In this document: piece by piece, positions 49,167-58,722 of the stretch | Position numbering within the stretch: the first letter of the stretch is position 1 | How the letters are laid out: each line of letters opens with the position of its first letter | Origin: Microvirga pakistanensis | GTDB taxonomy: Bacteria; Pseudomonadota; Alphaproteobacteria; Rhizobiales; Beijerinckiaceae | DNA: 64,000 nucleotides | Direction of reading: 5' to 3' | Assembly (NCBI RefSeq): GCF_004458765.1 | Contig: NZ_SPJX01000185.1 | Span: 54,193-118,192, forward strand | Notes under the pieces: generated by a model | What the model was told of the DNA's origin: nothing | Database searches by the model: none | What the model saw: only the letters and a program-made list of their open reading frames with translations | Program-made: the position numbers and the translations under genes

Positions 49167-50705
49167 TCAGCCGCGGGAGGCGAAGCAGCTCAGGCCGCCC
49201 TTTTTCAGCGCCTTGCAGGCCTTCTCCGCATCGCCGGATTCCTTGAAGCCGGAGAAGCGGGCGCGATAGAGGGTGCCGCCGCTCGCGGCAACCTTCTCCG
49301 TATAGGCGGAGGCTGCGCCGAGCACCTTGCCGAAGCGGCTGCGGGCGGAGTCCAGAATGTCCTTCGCCCTGCCTTCGTCGTCGGTTGCGCCGAGCTGAAT
49401 CACCCACCCGCTGACCGTCTTCTTGGCCACGGGGGCATCGGCGCTCAGGGACGCGACCTTCGTCGGCTCCGCCTTAGCCTCCGCCTGGGCGGGAGCCGGT
49501 GCCTTGGCTTCGATCTTCGCCTGGAGGGCGGCCTTCTGCGATTCCGAGATCTTCGGAGGCTGCGCCGGAAGCGCGGCATAGGCCTGGGCGTTCAGCGGCA
49601 GGGGCTCGGAGCCCTTCTGCCAGCGAATGGACGTGGTGGACGACGGGGTGGTGGTGCCCGCGCCGGCCGCGGAGGCCACCACCGGACGCAGGGTGTTCAG
49701 GTCGAGCGGCTTGCGCTCGGGGACGGGGACCGGCGCAGGGACGGGAGCCGGGGCCGCCTGCACCACGGGAGCCTCCGGCATCGCCGACGCGACCTGGGTG
49801 GTCTGGGCGCCGCGCTCGACCACGGGAGGGGCGATGCGAGCGCCGGCATAGGCGCGCGGCAGATAGCTCTCGATGAGGCCCGCCATCTTCTTGTCGCGGG
49901 AGGAGGCGGAGCGACCGCCGAGCACCACGGCCACGAGGCTGCGGTCCCCCGTATTGACCGATGTCAGGAGGTTGAAGCCGGACAGGCGGGTATAGCCGGT
50001 CTTGATGCCGTCAACGCCGTTGTACTTGCCCAGGAGCCGGTTGTGACCGCGGATGGTGCGCTTGCCGAACTGGAACGACCGCGTATCGAAATAGGCGAAA
50101 TATCTCGGGAAGCGGTCCTGGATCGCGCGGCCCAGGATCGAGAGATCGCGCGCCGTCGTGATGTTCGGCGGAGAATGCGGCAGCCCGTGCGGGTTGTAGA
50201 ATTCCGAGGAGGTCATGCCGAGCTCCTTGGCCTTGCGCGTCATCATGGTCGCGAAGGCGTCCTCGGAGCCGGCGATGTTTTCGGCCACCACGACCGAGAC
50301 GTCGTTGGCCGAGAGCGTCACCATGGCCTTGATCGCGTCTTCCACCTCGATGGTCGAGCCGGGGCGCAGGCCCAGCTTCGTGGGCGGCTGGCTCGCCGCA
50401 TATTCCGACACGGTGAGGGGAGTGCTCAGGCTCATGCGCCCGCGTTCGAGCTGCTCAAAGAGCAGGTAGAGGCTCATCACCTTGGTGATCGAGGCCGGGA
50501 TGCGAGGCGAATCGACATTCTCTCCCTGCAGAATCTTGCCGGTTTTCGCATCCACGACGATGGACGCGGCAGGAGGATTGTAGCCCCCGCCCGAGGCGAC
50601 CCTCCGCCGCGCCGCGTCGGCGGGAGCGGAGAAGGCGATGACGGCAGCAGTGACAATACCAATAAACGTCCAAGCAGTTCGGCGTCCTACCCAAACCGAA
50701 GTCAT
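49167..50705 (-). CDS. D-alanyl-D-alanine carboxypeptidase (PBP5/6-like, S11) with C-terminal SPOR domain
   Basis: A 512-residue periplasmic enzyme that trims the terminal D-Ala of peptidoglycan stem peptides. The signal peptide is residues 1-32. The active-site motifs are SITK (Ser72-Lys75), SAN near 127-129 and KTG near 219-221. After the peptidase domain (about 40-290) comes a Pro/Ala-rich linker (about 300-430) and a SPOR domain (about 435-510) that binds denuded glycan at the septum. This extension makes it longer than classical PBP5. I chose the ATG at 50705 (AGGGA upstream). It is divergent from the phasin gene. Confidence 0.93.
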   Translation of the reverse strand: MTSVWVGRRTAWTFIGIVTAAVIAFSAPADAARRRVASGGGYNPPAASIVVDAKTGKILQGENVDSPRIPASITKVMSLYLLFEQLERGRMSLSTPLTVSEYAASQPPTKLGLRPGSTIEVEDAIKAMVTLSANDVSVVVAENIAGSEDAFATMMTRKAKELGMTSSEFYNPHGLPHSPPNITTARDLSILGRAIQDRFPRYFAYFDTRSFQFGKRTIRGHNRLLGKYNGVDGIKTGYTRLSGFNLLTSVNTGDRSLVAVVLGGRSASSRDKKMAGLIESYLPRAYAGARIAPPVVERGAQTTQVASAMPEAPVVQAAPAPVPAPVPVPERKPLDLNTLRPVVASAAGAGTTTPSSTTSIRWQKGSEPLPLNAQAYAALPAQPPKISESQKAALQAKIEAKAPAPAQAEAKAEPTKVASLSADAPVAKKTVSGWVIQLGATDDEGRAKDILDSARSRFGKVLGAASAYTEKVAASGGTLYRARFSGFKESGDAEKACKALKKGGLSCFASRG

Positions 50706-50847
50706 GCTGAAAAATCCCTGTTGAATTGGGTTCTTGGCCTCCGCGACCGGTCCTCCAAACGGAGAATGTTGCCGGCGCAACACATCCTCCGACCGTACGA
50801 GGGTGCGGTTACGAGGGCGTTAACAGGAATGGTTTCAGAGGCGTTGA

Positions 50848-50862
50848 TTGTGCAATGCACAA
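50848..50862. promoter_or_regulatory. PhaR-like operator 1 (TTGTGCA-A-TGCACAA)
   Basis: A perfect 7+1+7 palindrome. Both strands match the TGCRNYGCASMA motif reported for Bradyrhizobium PhaR, the polyhydroxybutyrate-responsive repressor of phasin genes. It lies just upstream of the phasin -35 box. Confidence 0.7.
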
Positions 50863-50868
50863 TAAATA

Positions 50869-50897
50869 TTGACAAATTTGTGCAGTGCACATATAAG
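50869..50897 (+). promoter_or_regulatory. Sigma-70-type promoter of the phasin gene (TTGACA-N17-TATAAG)
   Basis: A perfect -35 TTGACA (50869-50874), a 17-nt spacer and -10 TATAAG (50892-50897), 59 nt before the phasin start. This is one of the strongest housekeeping promoters visible in the window. Its spacer holds an operator, so it is probably strong but repressible. Confidence 0.82.
50879..50891. promoter_or_regulatory. PhaR-like operator 2 (TGTGCA-G-TGCACA) inside the promoter spacer
   Basis: A perfect 6+1+6 palindrome lying between the -35 and -10 boxes. It matches the PhaR motif at all but the last position. A protein bound here would block RNA polymerase directly. Centre-to-centre distance to operator 1 is 30 bp, about three helical turns, so both sit on the same DNA face. 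Confidence 0.7.
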
Positions 50898-50956
50898 GTT
50901 CCGTCACCGCTTAACGGCACTTGCTGCCATCACACGCCTAACTGTCGAGGTTAACA

Positions 50957-51292
50957 ATGCTTCAGCCGTTTGCAAACCTGCAAAAGCTTGGCCAGGAAAA
51001 TATGGAAGCTGCCCTCAAGGCGGCGAGCGCTTTCTCCAGCAATGCCCAGGCGATTGCCCAGGAAACCGCCGATTTCGCCCGCAAGTCCTTCGAGCACGGC
51101 TCCGACACCGTCGAGAAGCTGATCGGGGCTCAAAGCCTCGAGAAGGCGATCGAGGTGCAGACCGCCTATGTGAAGGGCGCCTACGAGAGCCTCGTCGGCC
51201 AGTCCGGCAAGATGGGCGCGCTCTATACCGCGCTCGCGACGGATACCTTCAAGCCTTTCGAGGGCGTCGTGTCCAAGGCGATCAAGGCCTAA
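50957..51292 (+). CDS. Phasin family protein (polyhydroxyalkanoate granule coat)
   Basis: A 111-residue amphipathic helical protein of the phasin_2 type that coats polyhydroxybutyrate granules. The pattern is Ala-rich helix with FANLQKLGQENMEAALKAA (about 5-23), then SFEHGSDTVEKLIGAQSLEKAIEVQTAY (about 45-72, shown here only as a landmark of the family), with no Cys or Trp. The start is ATG 50957. The upstream region has a strong promoter overlapped by two PhaR-like palindromes, fitting induction when polymer sequesters PhaR. A terminator follows 33 nt after the stop. Confidence 0.9.
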   Translation: MLQPFANLQKLGQENMEAALKAASAFSSNAQAIAQETADFARKSFEHGSDTVEKLIGAQSLEKAIEVQTAYVKGAYESLVGQSGKMGALYTALATDTFKPFEGVVSKAIKA

Positions 51293-51325
51293 GCCAGGAC
51301 TTACCGGCTTGTCGATTTTGAAGGG

Positions 51326-51353
51326 AACGCCCGGTCGCAGGACCGGGCGTTTC
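51326..51353 (+). terminator. Terminator after the phasin gene
   Basis: An 11-bp GC-rich stem (51326-51336 with 51341-51351) with a GCAG loop, ending in TTTC. The remainder of the 275-nt gap to clpS (51354-51567) has no gene that I can see. Confidence 0.8.
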
Positions 51354-51567
51354 GCGTTCGGGGGGCTCAGGGGCGCGGGAAAGCTCGACCTTGGTCGCTT
51401 CACGATAGAGTGAGAAGATGTCGCGCTTTCCAACGTTGGTTTGAGCACCCATCTGGTTGATCTAGCGAACCGAATGGAGCGACTATACATTTGACTCAGG
51501 CGCTGCGGCCGGGCGGAAAGGCAAGCTGCGGGGCAGGGGCCAATAACAAGGGGTCGGTCGAAATATC

Positions 51568-51960
51568 ATGCTGCGGTTAGCTCAGGACTCTCTGATCCGG
51601 ACGAGGCGGTTCCAACATTCCGCCGCCGGCGGGTCACAGCCCCCTGGCGGTGACGATGATGGCCGCTCGAATACCGCCATCGTCACAAAACCCAAGCCGC
51701 GCACGAAACGGCCGAACCTTTACCGCGTTCTTCTTCTGAACGATGATTACACCCCGATGGAGTTCGTGGTGCACGTGCTGGAGCGTTTCTTCAATAAGAA
51801 CCGAGAGGATGCGACCCGGATCATGCTTCACGTTCACCAGAACGGCGTCGGGGAGTGTGGAGTTTTTACCTACGAGGTTGCGGAGACCAAGGTGACCCAG
51901 GTGATGGATTTCGCCCGCAAGCACCAGCACCCTCTGCAATGCGTGATGGAAAAGAATTAG
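51568..51960 (+). CDS. clpS: ATP-dependent Clp protease adaptor ClpS
   Basis: A 130-residue N-degron adaptor that hands substrates with N-terminal Leu, Phe, Tyr or Trp to ClpAP. A flexible N-terminal extension (about 1-48) precedes the ClpS fold (about 50-130). Landmarks are the [11 protein letters not shown] segment (about 59-69) that forms the specificity pocket, HVHQNG and the [13 protein letters not shown] helix. The N-terminal extension is longer than usual, so a later start is possible, but no better ribosome site is seen. It is followed 29 nt later by clpA, the usual pairing. Confidence 0.92.
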   Translation: MLRLAQDSLIRTRRFQHSAAGGSQPPGGDDDGRSNTAIVTKPKPRTKRPNLYRVLLLNDDYTPMEFVVHVLERFFNKNREDATRIMLHVHQNGVGECGVFTYEVAETKVTQVMDFARKHQHPLQCVMEKN

Positions 51961-51989
51961 CCGAGACCCGTCTCATAAAGGACAAGCCG

Positions 51990-54452
51990 TTGCCGAGCTT
52001 TTCTCGCAGTCTGGAACAAGCCCTTCACCGAGCCCTCGCTCTCGCGGGTGAGCGCCGACACGAATATGCAACCCTCGAACACCTTCTCCTTGCACTGATC
52101 GACGACCAGGATGCGGCCGCCGTCATGCGGGCCTGCAATGTCGATCTCGAAGTTCTGCGCCGGAACCTGGTCGATTACGTTGACAGCGAGCTCGCCAACC
52201 TTGTGGCCGATGGACGCCAGGATTCCAAGCCGACGGCCGGTTTCCAGCGCGTGATCCAGCGGGCGGTGATCCATGTCCAGTCCTCGGGCCGGGACGAGGT
52301 GACCGGCGCGAACGTGCTCGTGGCGATCTTCGCCGAGCGCGAGAGCCATGCCGCCTATTTCCTGCAAGAGCAGGACATGACCCGCTACGACGCCGTGAAC
52401 TACATCAGCCACGGCATCGCCAAGCGCCCCGGTCTCGCCGAAAACCGCTCGCCTCGCGGCGCGGAGGAGGAAGCCTCCAACGAGCGCCCGACCCAGGACG
52501 AGTCCGACGCGCGCGGGAAGAAGAAAGGCGATGCCCTCGAATCCTACTGCGTCAACCTGAACAAGAAGGCGAAGGACGGAAAGATCGATCCGCTGATCGG
52601 CCGCGAGGCCGAGGTGCAGCGCACGATCCAGGTCCTCTGCCGCCGCCAGAAGAACAACCCGCTCCTCGTCGGCGATCCCGGCGTCGGCAAGACCGCCATC
52701 GCGGAGGGCCTCGCCCGCAAGATCGTGCAGGGCGAGGTGCCGGAGGTTCTCAAGGGGGCGACGGTCTTTGCCCTCGACATGGGCACGCTGCTCGCTGGCA
52801 CCCGCTATCGCGGTGACTTCGAGGAGCGCCTGAAGCAGGTGATGAAGGAGATTGAGTCGCATCCGAACGCGATCATGTTCATCGACGAGATCCACACCGT
52901 GATCGGTGCGGGCGCCACGTCGGGCGGCGCGATGGACGCCTCGAACCTGCTCAAGCCCGCTCTCGCTCAGGGCACCCTGCGCTGCATCGGATCCACGACC
53001 TACAAGGAGTACCGCCAGTACTTCGAGAAGGACCGGGCCCTCGTCCGCCGCTTCCAGAAGATCGACGTGAACGAGCCGTCGCTGCCGGATGCCATCGAGA
53101 TCGTGAAGGGCCTCAAGCCCTATTTCGAGGACTTCCACAAGCTCAAGTACACCAACGACGCCATCAAGGCGGCGGTGGAGCTTTCGGCCCGCTACATCAA
53201 CGACCGCAAGCTGCCGGACAAGGCGATCGACGTGATCGACGAGACCGGCGCCTCCCAGATGCTCCTGCCCGAAGGCCGTCGCAAGAAGACCATCGGCATC
53301 AAGGAGATCGAGGCCACCATCGCCACCATGGCCCGCATCCCGCCCAAGACCGTGTCGAAGGACGATGCGGAGGTGCTGGAACACCTTCAGGAGACCCTGA
53401 AGCGCGTGGTCTACGGCCAGGACAAGGCCATCGAGGCCCTGTCGTCGGCCATCAAGCTCGCCCGTGCGGGCCTGCGCGATCCGGAGAAGCCCATCGGATC
53501 CTACCTGTTCGCCGGCCCGACCGGCGTCGGCAAGACCGAGGTCGCCAAGCAGCTGGCCGCCTCGCTGGGCGTCGAGCTCCTGCGCTTCGACATGTCGGAG
53601 TACATGGAGCGCCACACGGTCAGCCGCCTGATCGGCGCGCCTCCCGGCTATGTGGGCTTCGACCAGGGCGGTCTTCTGACCGACGGGGTCGATCAGCATC
53701 CGCATTGCGTGCTCCTCCTCGACGAGATCGAGAAGGCACACCCGGATCTGTTCAACATCCTGCTCCAGGTCATGGACCACGGGAAGCTGACGGACCACAA
53801 CGGCAAGCAGGTCGACTTCCGCAACGTGATCATCATCATGACCACGAATGCGGGCGCCGCCGACATGGCCCGCCCGGCCTACGGCTTCACCCGCACCAAG
53901 CGTGAGGGCGAGGATACGGAGGCGATCAACAAGCTGTTCACGCCGGAATTCCGCAACCGTCTCGACGCGGTCATTTCCTTCGGTCACCTGCCGAAGGAGG
54001 TGGTGCAGAAGGTGGTCGACAAGTTCGTCATGCAGCTCGACGCGCAGCTCGCGGACCGCAACGTGTCCATCGAGCTGACCGACGAGGCTCGCGACTGGCT
54101 GGTCGAGCACGGCTACGACGAAGCCATGGGCGCCCGCCCGATGGGCCGTCTGATCCAGTCCACCATCAAAACCCCCCTGGCGGACGAGGTGCTGTTCGGG
54201 CGCCTGAAGAACGGCGGCGCGGTTAAGGTCGTGGTCAAGACGGACGAAATCGGCTTGCAGAGCCTCGGCTTCGAGTATGTCGAGGGCCCGGTCAAGCCGA
54301 AACCCGAGAAGGACGTGACGAACGCGGGCAAGAAGAAGCCCCGGGCGAAATCGCCTTCAAGGTCGAAAAAGTCCGTGAAGCCAAAGGGATCAGGTGGTAA
54401 TGGAGGCGGAGGTATCCGCACCGTTCCCAAGGTTCCGTTGGTTAGAGCATGA
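51990..54452 (+). CDS. clpA: ATP-dependent Clp protease ATP-binding subunit ClpA
   Basis: An 820-residue AAA+ unfoldase that feeds ClpP. In order: the N-domain (about 1-145, binds ClpS), ATPase module D1 with GDPGVGKT (about 228-235), and D2 with GPTGVGKT (about 509-516). An IGL/P-loop region in D2 docks on ClpP. A basic, Gly-rich tail ends the chain (about 780-820). The start is TTG 51990, chosen because AAGGA lies 8 nt upstream and the N-domain fold begins immediately; upstream in-frame codons overlap clpS. The stop overlaps the next gene (ATGA). Confidence 0.95.
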   Translation: MPSFSRSLEQALHRALALAGERRHEYATLEHLLLALIDDQDAAAVMRACNVDLEVLRRNLVDYVDSELANLVADGRQDSKPTAGFQRVIQRAVIHVQSSGRDEVTGANVLVAIFAERESHAAYFLQEQDMTRYDAVNYISHGIAKRPGLAENRSPRGAEEEASNERPTQDESDARGKKKGDALESYCVNLNKKAKDGKIDPLIGREAEVQRTIQVLCRRQKNNPLLVGDPGVGKTAIAEGLARKIVQGEVPEVLKGATVFALDMGTLLAGTRYRGDFEERLKQVMKEIESHPNAIMFIDEIHTVIGAGATSGGAMDASNLLKPALAQGTLRCIGSTTYKEYRQYFEKDRALVRRFQKIDVNEPSLPDAIEIVKGLKPYFEDFHKLKYTNDAIKAAVELSARYINDRKLPDKAIDVIDETGASQMLLPEGRRKKTIGIKEIEATIATMARIPPKTVSKDDAEVLEHLQETLKRVVYGQDKAIEALSSAIKLARAGLRDPEKPIGSYLFAGPTGVGKTEVAKQLAASLGVELLRFDMSEYMERHTVSRLIGAPPGYVGFDQGGLLTDGVDQHPHCVLLLDEIEKAHPDLFNILLQVMDHGKLTDHNGKQVDFRNVIIIMTTNAGAADMARPAYGFTRTKREGEDTEAINKLFTPEFRNRLDAVISFGHLPKEVVQKVVDKFVMQLDAQLADRNVSIELTDEARDWLVEHGYDEAMGARPMGRLIQSTIKTPLADEVLFGRLKNGGAVKVVVKTDEIGLQSLGFEYVEGPVKPKPEKDVTNAGKKKPRAKSPSRSKKSVKPKGSGGNGGGGIRTVPKVPLVRA

Positions 54453-54700
54453 CGTCTGAACTGCACGAGGCCCCGATCGAGGCCACCCGGATCGTCGAGC
54501 CGCAGCCGAAGCTGTCCTGGCGCGAACAGCGCCAGCGCCGTCGGCGCCGGCGGGTCTGGTTCGAGGAGATCCTCGGCTGGATCCTGGTGCCGGCCATTCT
54601 CGTCGGCTGCTATTGGCTGCTGAATGTGGGCCTCGCCGCCATGGGCACGTCTCCTGAAGCCCTCATGGAGGGCTTCAGGACCATCACGGACAACCTCTGA
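54449..54700 (+). CDS. Small membrane protein coupled to clpA, function unknown
   Basis: An 83-residue protein with a basic, Arg-rich stretch (REQRQRRRRRRVWFEE, about 25-40), one membrane helix (about 42-64) and a short C-terminal tail. The positive-inside rule puts the N-terminus in the cytoplasm. The ATGA overlap with the clpA stop shows translational coupling, so it may be linked to ClpAP function or merely read through. It is followed by a terminator. I do not recognise a family. Confidence 0.72.
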   Translation: MTSELHEAPIEATRIVEPQPKLSWREQRQRRRRRRVWFEEILGWILVPAILVGCYWLLNVGLAAMGTSPEALMEGFRTITDNL

Positions 54701-54724
54701 GATCGGTAGAATCGGCTGTACGGG

Positions 54725-54757
54725 GCGCGGACCTGTCGAAGGTTCGCGCTCTTTTTG
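54725..54757 (+). terminator. Intrinsic terminator after the clpS-clpA operon
   Basis: A 10-bp stem with one G-U pair (54725-54734 with 54740-54749), 5-nt loop and a C-TTTTT run at 54751-54756. Confidence 0.85.
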
Positions 54758-54769
54758 TTTGGGCCGTCC

Positions 54770-56731
54770 TTAAGCCAGGGGGGCGTCCACGACGCATGTC
54801 ACGCCTTTGGGCTCGAATCGGATTTCGGCCCTTCCATCGAGATCGTGAGCAAGGCTGCGCTCGATCAGCCGGCTGCCGAAACCGCGCCGTCTCGGAGCCT
54901 CCACCGGCGGGCCGCCGGTTTCCTGCCAGGTGAGGTGCAGGCGTTTTTCCGCACCCTGGCGAACGGCCCAGCCAATCCGGACTTCACCCTCCGCGTTGGA
55001 GAGAGCGCCGTACTTCACCGCGTTGGTGGCGAGCTCCTGAAGCGCCATGGCGATGGCGAGCGCCATGCGCGGCGAGAGGCGCACCTCCCAACCGTCGATA
55101 TGGATGCGCTTCTCGCGTTCGTGGCGGAAGGGCGCCATGGCCTGTCGGACAATCTCCAGCAGGCCGGCGCCCTCCCAGTTCTCCCGGGTGAGCACGTCGT
55201 GCGCGCGGGAGAGGGCGAGCAGGCGCGCCTCCATGGCCGATTGGGCCGCCTCCATCGTGTCGGCATTGCGCAACGTCTGCGAGGCGATGGACTGCACGGT
55301 GGCAAGCGTATTCTTCACCCGATGGTTCAGCTCGTTGATCAGGAGCTCGCGGTGCTCCTCGGCCCGCTTTCTCTCGGTGATGTCCACGGCGATGCCGGGG
55401 AAACGGACCGGCTGTCCCGCGGCGTGATAGCAGCGTCCCTGAGCGAACACCCAGTGAACCTGACCGCTCTTGCCGATCGTGCGGTATTCCAAGGCGAGAG
55501 TTCCCGCGGTTTCCAGCGTCTTTCGAATTTGCTGCAGGACCCTGTCGCGATCGTCCGGATGGATGCCTTGCGTAAAATGATCGATGGGGATTCCCGCGGC
55601 GGCCGCGGCGGGATCGACGCCGTACAGGACGGCGAAGCGCTCGTCCGCATAGATGAGATCCGACTGCATGTCCCAATCCCAGGTGCCGACGACGCTGGAG
55701 GCTTCGAGGGCGAGCTGGAGCCGCTCCTCGCTCTTGCGCAGGGCCGCTTCCGAACGGGCCCGCTCGACCGCTTCCCAGGTTCGTTCCGCCACATCCTCGA
55801 CGAGCTTGACCTCGCTGTCGCTCCAGAGGCGCGGCGTCCGGTTGTGAACGTAAAGGGCCGCCACCATGCGCCCTCGCTTGACCAGACTGACCGTGATGAC
55901 CGAGGCGAATTCCAGATGGGTGAACGCGGCGAGGTGATCGGGCGAATCGGTGCGCGGGTCGGCGAATGCGTCATGAACGACCAGGGTTTCGCCGCGCTTG
56001 AGGGCATCATGAATGTCCGGGCCGAAGGCCGTCAGGTCGTGGATGCCGGTCTGGTGAGCGACCGTGCCGTCGGTCCAGTTGCGCTCCGTCGTGAAATAAC
56101 GGCCGCTCTCCTCGACTTCGCCGTAGCCGACACGGCTGGTCTTGAGGTGCTCCCCCAGCATTTCCTGCGCGGCGGCGATCACGTTCCTCGGCTCGGTGAG
56201 GCTGCGCAGCCGGTCGCTCAAGCGGACCAGGAATGCGAGCCTCTGCTCGCCCTGCACCTTGGCGGTCGTTTCCTGAACGATGCAGAGGACGCCCGCGACA
56301 GCACCCGACTCGTCGTGGATCGGGCTGTAGGAGAAAGTCCACCAGGTCTGCTCGGGGTAACCGTTGCGCTCGAAGGTGATGGGCAGATCCTCGAAGTAGC
56401 TGGCCTGGCCGCGCAGAGCCCTTTCGGCGATCGGCCCCATCACATCCCAGGCTTCCGCCCAGACGTCGCGGAAGGATCGACCCAGCGCCTCACGCTTCGA
56501 TCCCAGCATCGGAGCATAGGCGTCGTTGTAAAAGCTCGTGAGCTCCTGGCCCCAGGCCATGAAGGTGGGGAACCGGGAATGGAGCATCATGCCCACCGCC
56601 GTGCGTAGGGAAACCGGCCATGTCTCGATCGGACCGACCGGGCTCGCGGACCAGTCGTGATGACGAATGCGTTCGCCCATGGAACCGCTGGCGGCCAGGA
56701 AATCGGGCAGGCTTTCGAAACGCTGGGTCAT
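54770..56731 (-). CDS. HWE-family sensor histidine kinase with PAS-GAF-PAS input
   Basis: A 653-residue soluble kinase: a PAS-like domain (about 30-155), GAF (about 165-310), PAS/PAC (about 320-445), then an HWE/HisKA_2 transmitter. The phospho-acceptor His is in INELNHRVKNTLA (about 455-467), the family Trp-Glu is in TRENWEGA, and the ATPase N-box is QELATNAVKYGAL. Kinases of this class often feed PhyR in the general stress response; that link is only a possibility here. I chose the ATG at 56731, where the conserved region begins; a start at 56890 would add 53 residues of low similarity. No response regulator is adjacent. Confidence 0.9.
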   Translation of the reverse strand: MTQRFESLPDFLAASGSMGERIRHHDWSASPVGPIETWPVSLRTAVGMMLHSRFPTFMAWGQELTSFYNDAYAPMLGSKREALGRSFRDVWAEAWDVMGPIAERALRGQASYFEDLPITFERNGYPEQTWWTFSYSPIHDESGAVAGVLCIVQETTAKVQGEQRLAFLVRLSDRLRSLTEPRNVIAAAQEMLGEHLKTSRVGYGEVEESGRYFTTERNWTDGTVAHQTGIHDLTAFGPDIHDALKRGETLVVHDAFADPRTDSPDHLAAFTHLEFASVITVSLVKRGRMVAALYVHNRTPRLWSDSEVKLVEDVAERTWEAVERARSEAALRKSEERLQLALEASSVVGTWDWDMQSDLIYADERFAVLYGVDPAAAAAGIPIDHFTQGIHPDDRDRVLQQIRKTLETAGTLALEYRTIGKSGQVHWVFAQGRCYHAAGQPVRFPGIAVDITERKRAEEHRELLINELNHRVKNTLATVQSIASQTLRNADTMEAAQSAMEARLLALSRAHDVLTRENWEGAGLLEIVRQAMAPFRHEREKRIHIDGWEVRLSPRMALAIAMALQELATNAVKYGALSNAEGEVRIGWAVRQGAEKRLHLTWQETGGPPVEAPRRRGFGSRLIERSLAHDLDGRAEIRFEPKGVTCVVDAPLA

Positions 56732-56957
56732 CCCGCGGTCTCGCGCGAGAGGCTGAAGGGAGAGATGCTCATGAATGTCGGGAAACTCGACAAGGGGGGC
56801 GCAGGTCCATAGCCCACATATGAACCGCTGTCGCGCGTTTTCCAGTGCAGAATGAGCGTTCAAAGGACGCGGACCGGCCCATGATGCCACCCGGATCGGC
56901 GCCTTGACTTATGCTTTCGCCGAACCTTAGCTCAACGATGTCGTATTCGAGGCACAG

Positions 56958-57518
56958 ATGACGAAGCTGATTGGTTTATCGGGAAGCTTGCGCCAGGCTT
57001 CTTACAACTCCGCATTGCTGCGCAACGCCGCGGGCCTGATGCCGGACGGTGTGGAACTCGTCGTCGAGACCATCCGCGGCATCCCCCTCTATGATGGGGA
57101 CGTCGAGGCGAACGAAGGGATTCCGGAGCGCGTCAGCGCCCTGAAGGATGCCATCGCGGCCGCGGACGGATTGGTGCTCGTGACGCCGGAGTACAACAAC
57201 TCGATTCCCGGCGTGTTCAAGAACGCCATCGACTGGCTCACCCGTCCGCCGGACGACATCAAGCGGGTGTTCGGCGGCAAGCCGGTCGCCCTGATGGGAG
57301 CCTCGCCGGGAGGCTTCGGCACCGTTCTGTCCCAGAATGCGTGGCTCCCGGTGCTGCGCACCGTGGGAGCCGAACTCTGGTCGGGCGGGCGCATGGCGGT
57401 GCCGCGCGCGCGGGCGGTCTTCAACCAGGACGGCACGATCGCGGACCAGAAGATCGAGGAACAGCTCCGAGGCTATCTCGAAGGCTTCGTGGCTTTCGTG
57501 CGCGCGCGGCGAGGGTGA
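56958..57518 (+). CDS. NADPH-dependent FMN reductase (ChrR/YieF type)
   Basis: A 186-residue flavodoxin-fold enzyme that reduces quinones, chromate or azo compounds with NAD(P)H. The FMN phosphate loop is GLSGSLRQASYN (about 6-17), and LVTPEYNNSIPGVFKNAIDW (about 75-94 as a family landmark) is the typical flavin/dimer motif. The ATG at 56958 is the first codon of the fold. It is divergent from the HWE kinase across a 226-nt spacer and convergent with the DUF482 gene. The physiological substrate cannot be read from sequence. Confidence 0.92.
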   Translation: MTKLIGLSGSLRQASYNSALLRNAAGLMPDGVELVVETIRGIPLYDGDVEANEGIPERVSALKDAIAAADGLVLVTPEYNNSIPGVFKNAIDWLTRPPDDIKRVFGGKPVALMGASPGGFGTVLSQNAWLPVLRTVGAELWSGGRMAVPRARAVFNQDGTIADQKIEEQLRGYLEGFVAFVRARRG

Positions 57519-57539
57519 GCGCAGGCGGCCGGATCTCAC

Positions 57540-58715
57540 TCAGGATTCTTCCCTGTGCTTGAACGGCGTCGCCTCAGCCAGTTCATCGACCGCCTCGGAC
57601 ATGTAGCGGCGCTCCTGATCGAGATAGGCCTGCACCGCTCGCCGCAGCGAGGGATCGGCGATGTCGTGGGCCGATGAGGTGATCACGGGCCTGTAGCCGC
57701 GCGCCAGCTTGTGCTCGCCCTGCGCTCCCGCTTCCACGCGCTCGAGCCCGCGCGCGATGGCGAAAGCGATGGCCTGGTAATAGCAGACCTCGAAATGCAG
57801 GAAGGGATGATCCTCGATGCAGCCCCAGTTGCGCCCGTACAATCGCTTGTCGCCGATGAGATTGATGGCTCCAGCGATGTACCGGCCCGCGCGCTTGGCC
57901 ATGACCAGCAGGATCCTGTCGGCCATGCGCTCCCCGATCAGCGAGAAGAAGGGGCGGTTGAGATAGGGCCGCCCCCATTTGCGCGATCCGGTATCCATGT
58001 AGAAGGCGAAGAACGCATCCCAATGCGCCTCCGTGATCTCGGAGCCGGTCAGCCATTCGATGGAAATGCCGTTCCCCAGGGCATCCCGTCGCTCGCGCTT
58101 GATGACCTTGCGCTTGCGGGAGGCGAGCGCCGCCAGAAAATCGTCGAAGGTGCCATAACCCTCGTTGAACCAGTGGAACTGCTGATCGTCCCGGCGCAGG
58201 AAGGCCTGCCCTGTCAGGGCCGTGAGATCGGTCTGCTGGAGGAAGGTCGCGTGGATCGAAGAGGCGCCGATCTGGTCCCGCAAGGCGCGCAGGCCCGCGA
58301 TCAGGTGCGCCCGCACGTTGTCCGCCTGCGGGCCTGCCGGCACGAGAAGGCGAGGGCCGGTCACCGGCGTGAAGGGCACGGCGACCTGGAGCTTGGGATA
58401 GTAGCGGCCTCCGGCGCGCTCGTAGGCGTCCGCCCAGGAATGGTCGAACACGTATTCGCCCATGGAATGGGACTTCACGTAACACGGGGCCGCGCCGGCC
58501 AGCTTGCCGCCCTCGTCCTCGGCCAGGATGTGCACCGGCGCCCAACCGGCCTTGCGGCCGACGCAACCGGAATCCTCGAGAGCCGACAGGAAGGCGTGAG
58601 AAACGAAGGGATTGAACGGGTCGTCCTCGTCGGAACCAGCCTGAAGCGCGCAGGCGTCCCACGCGGCCGCATCAACCGCCTTCAGCCCTTGAGCGATTTT
58701 GATTTGGAAGACCAC
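57540..58715 (-). CDS. DUF482 / FemAB-like GNAT-superfamily protein
   Basis: A 391-residue cytosolic protein of the DUF482 (PF04339) family, with a double-GNAT fold related to peptidoglycan-bridge FemAB enzymes. Landmarks are the NPFVSHAFLSALEDSG segment (about 34-49), YVFDHSWADAY (about 88-98), KRKVIKRERR (about 192-201) and FEVCYYQAIAFAI (about 318-330). Actual acyl donor and acceptor are not known; peptidoglycan or amino-acid acylation has been suggested for the family. It is last in a minus-strand set after ridA and the phosphodiesterase, separated by a 98-nt gap holding a hairpin. Confidence 0.87.
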   Translation of the reverse strand: MVFQIKIAQGLKAVDAAAWDACALQAGSDEDDPFNPFVSHAFLSALEDSGCVGRKAGWAPVHILAEDEGGKLAGAAPCYVKSHSMGEYVFDHSWADAYERAGGRYYPKLQVAVPFTPVTGPRLLVPAGPQADNVRAHLIAGLRALRDQIGASSIHATFLQQTDLTALTGQAFLRRDDQQFHWFNEGYGTFDDFLAALASRKRKVIKRERRDALGNGISIEWLTGSEITEAHWDAFFAFYMDTGSRKWGRPYLNRPFFSLIGERMADRILLVMAKRAGRYIAGAINLIGDKRLYGRNWGCIEDHPFLHFEVCYYQAIAFAIARGLERVEAGAQGEHKLARGYRPVITSSAHDIADPSLRRAVQAYLDQERRYMSEAVDELAEATPFKHREES

Positions 58716-58722
58716 TGAATGG

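Noticed and set aside
51324-51351. A GGAAC...CGTT pair after the phasin gene resembling an EcfG promoter
   Set aside because: The spacing is 19 nt instead of 16-17 and both parts are arms of the phasin terminator hairpin.
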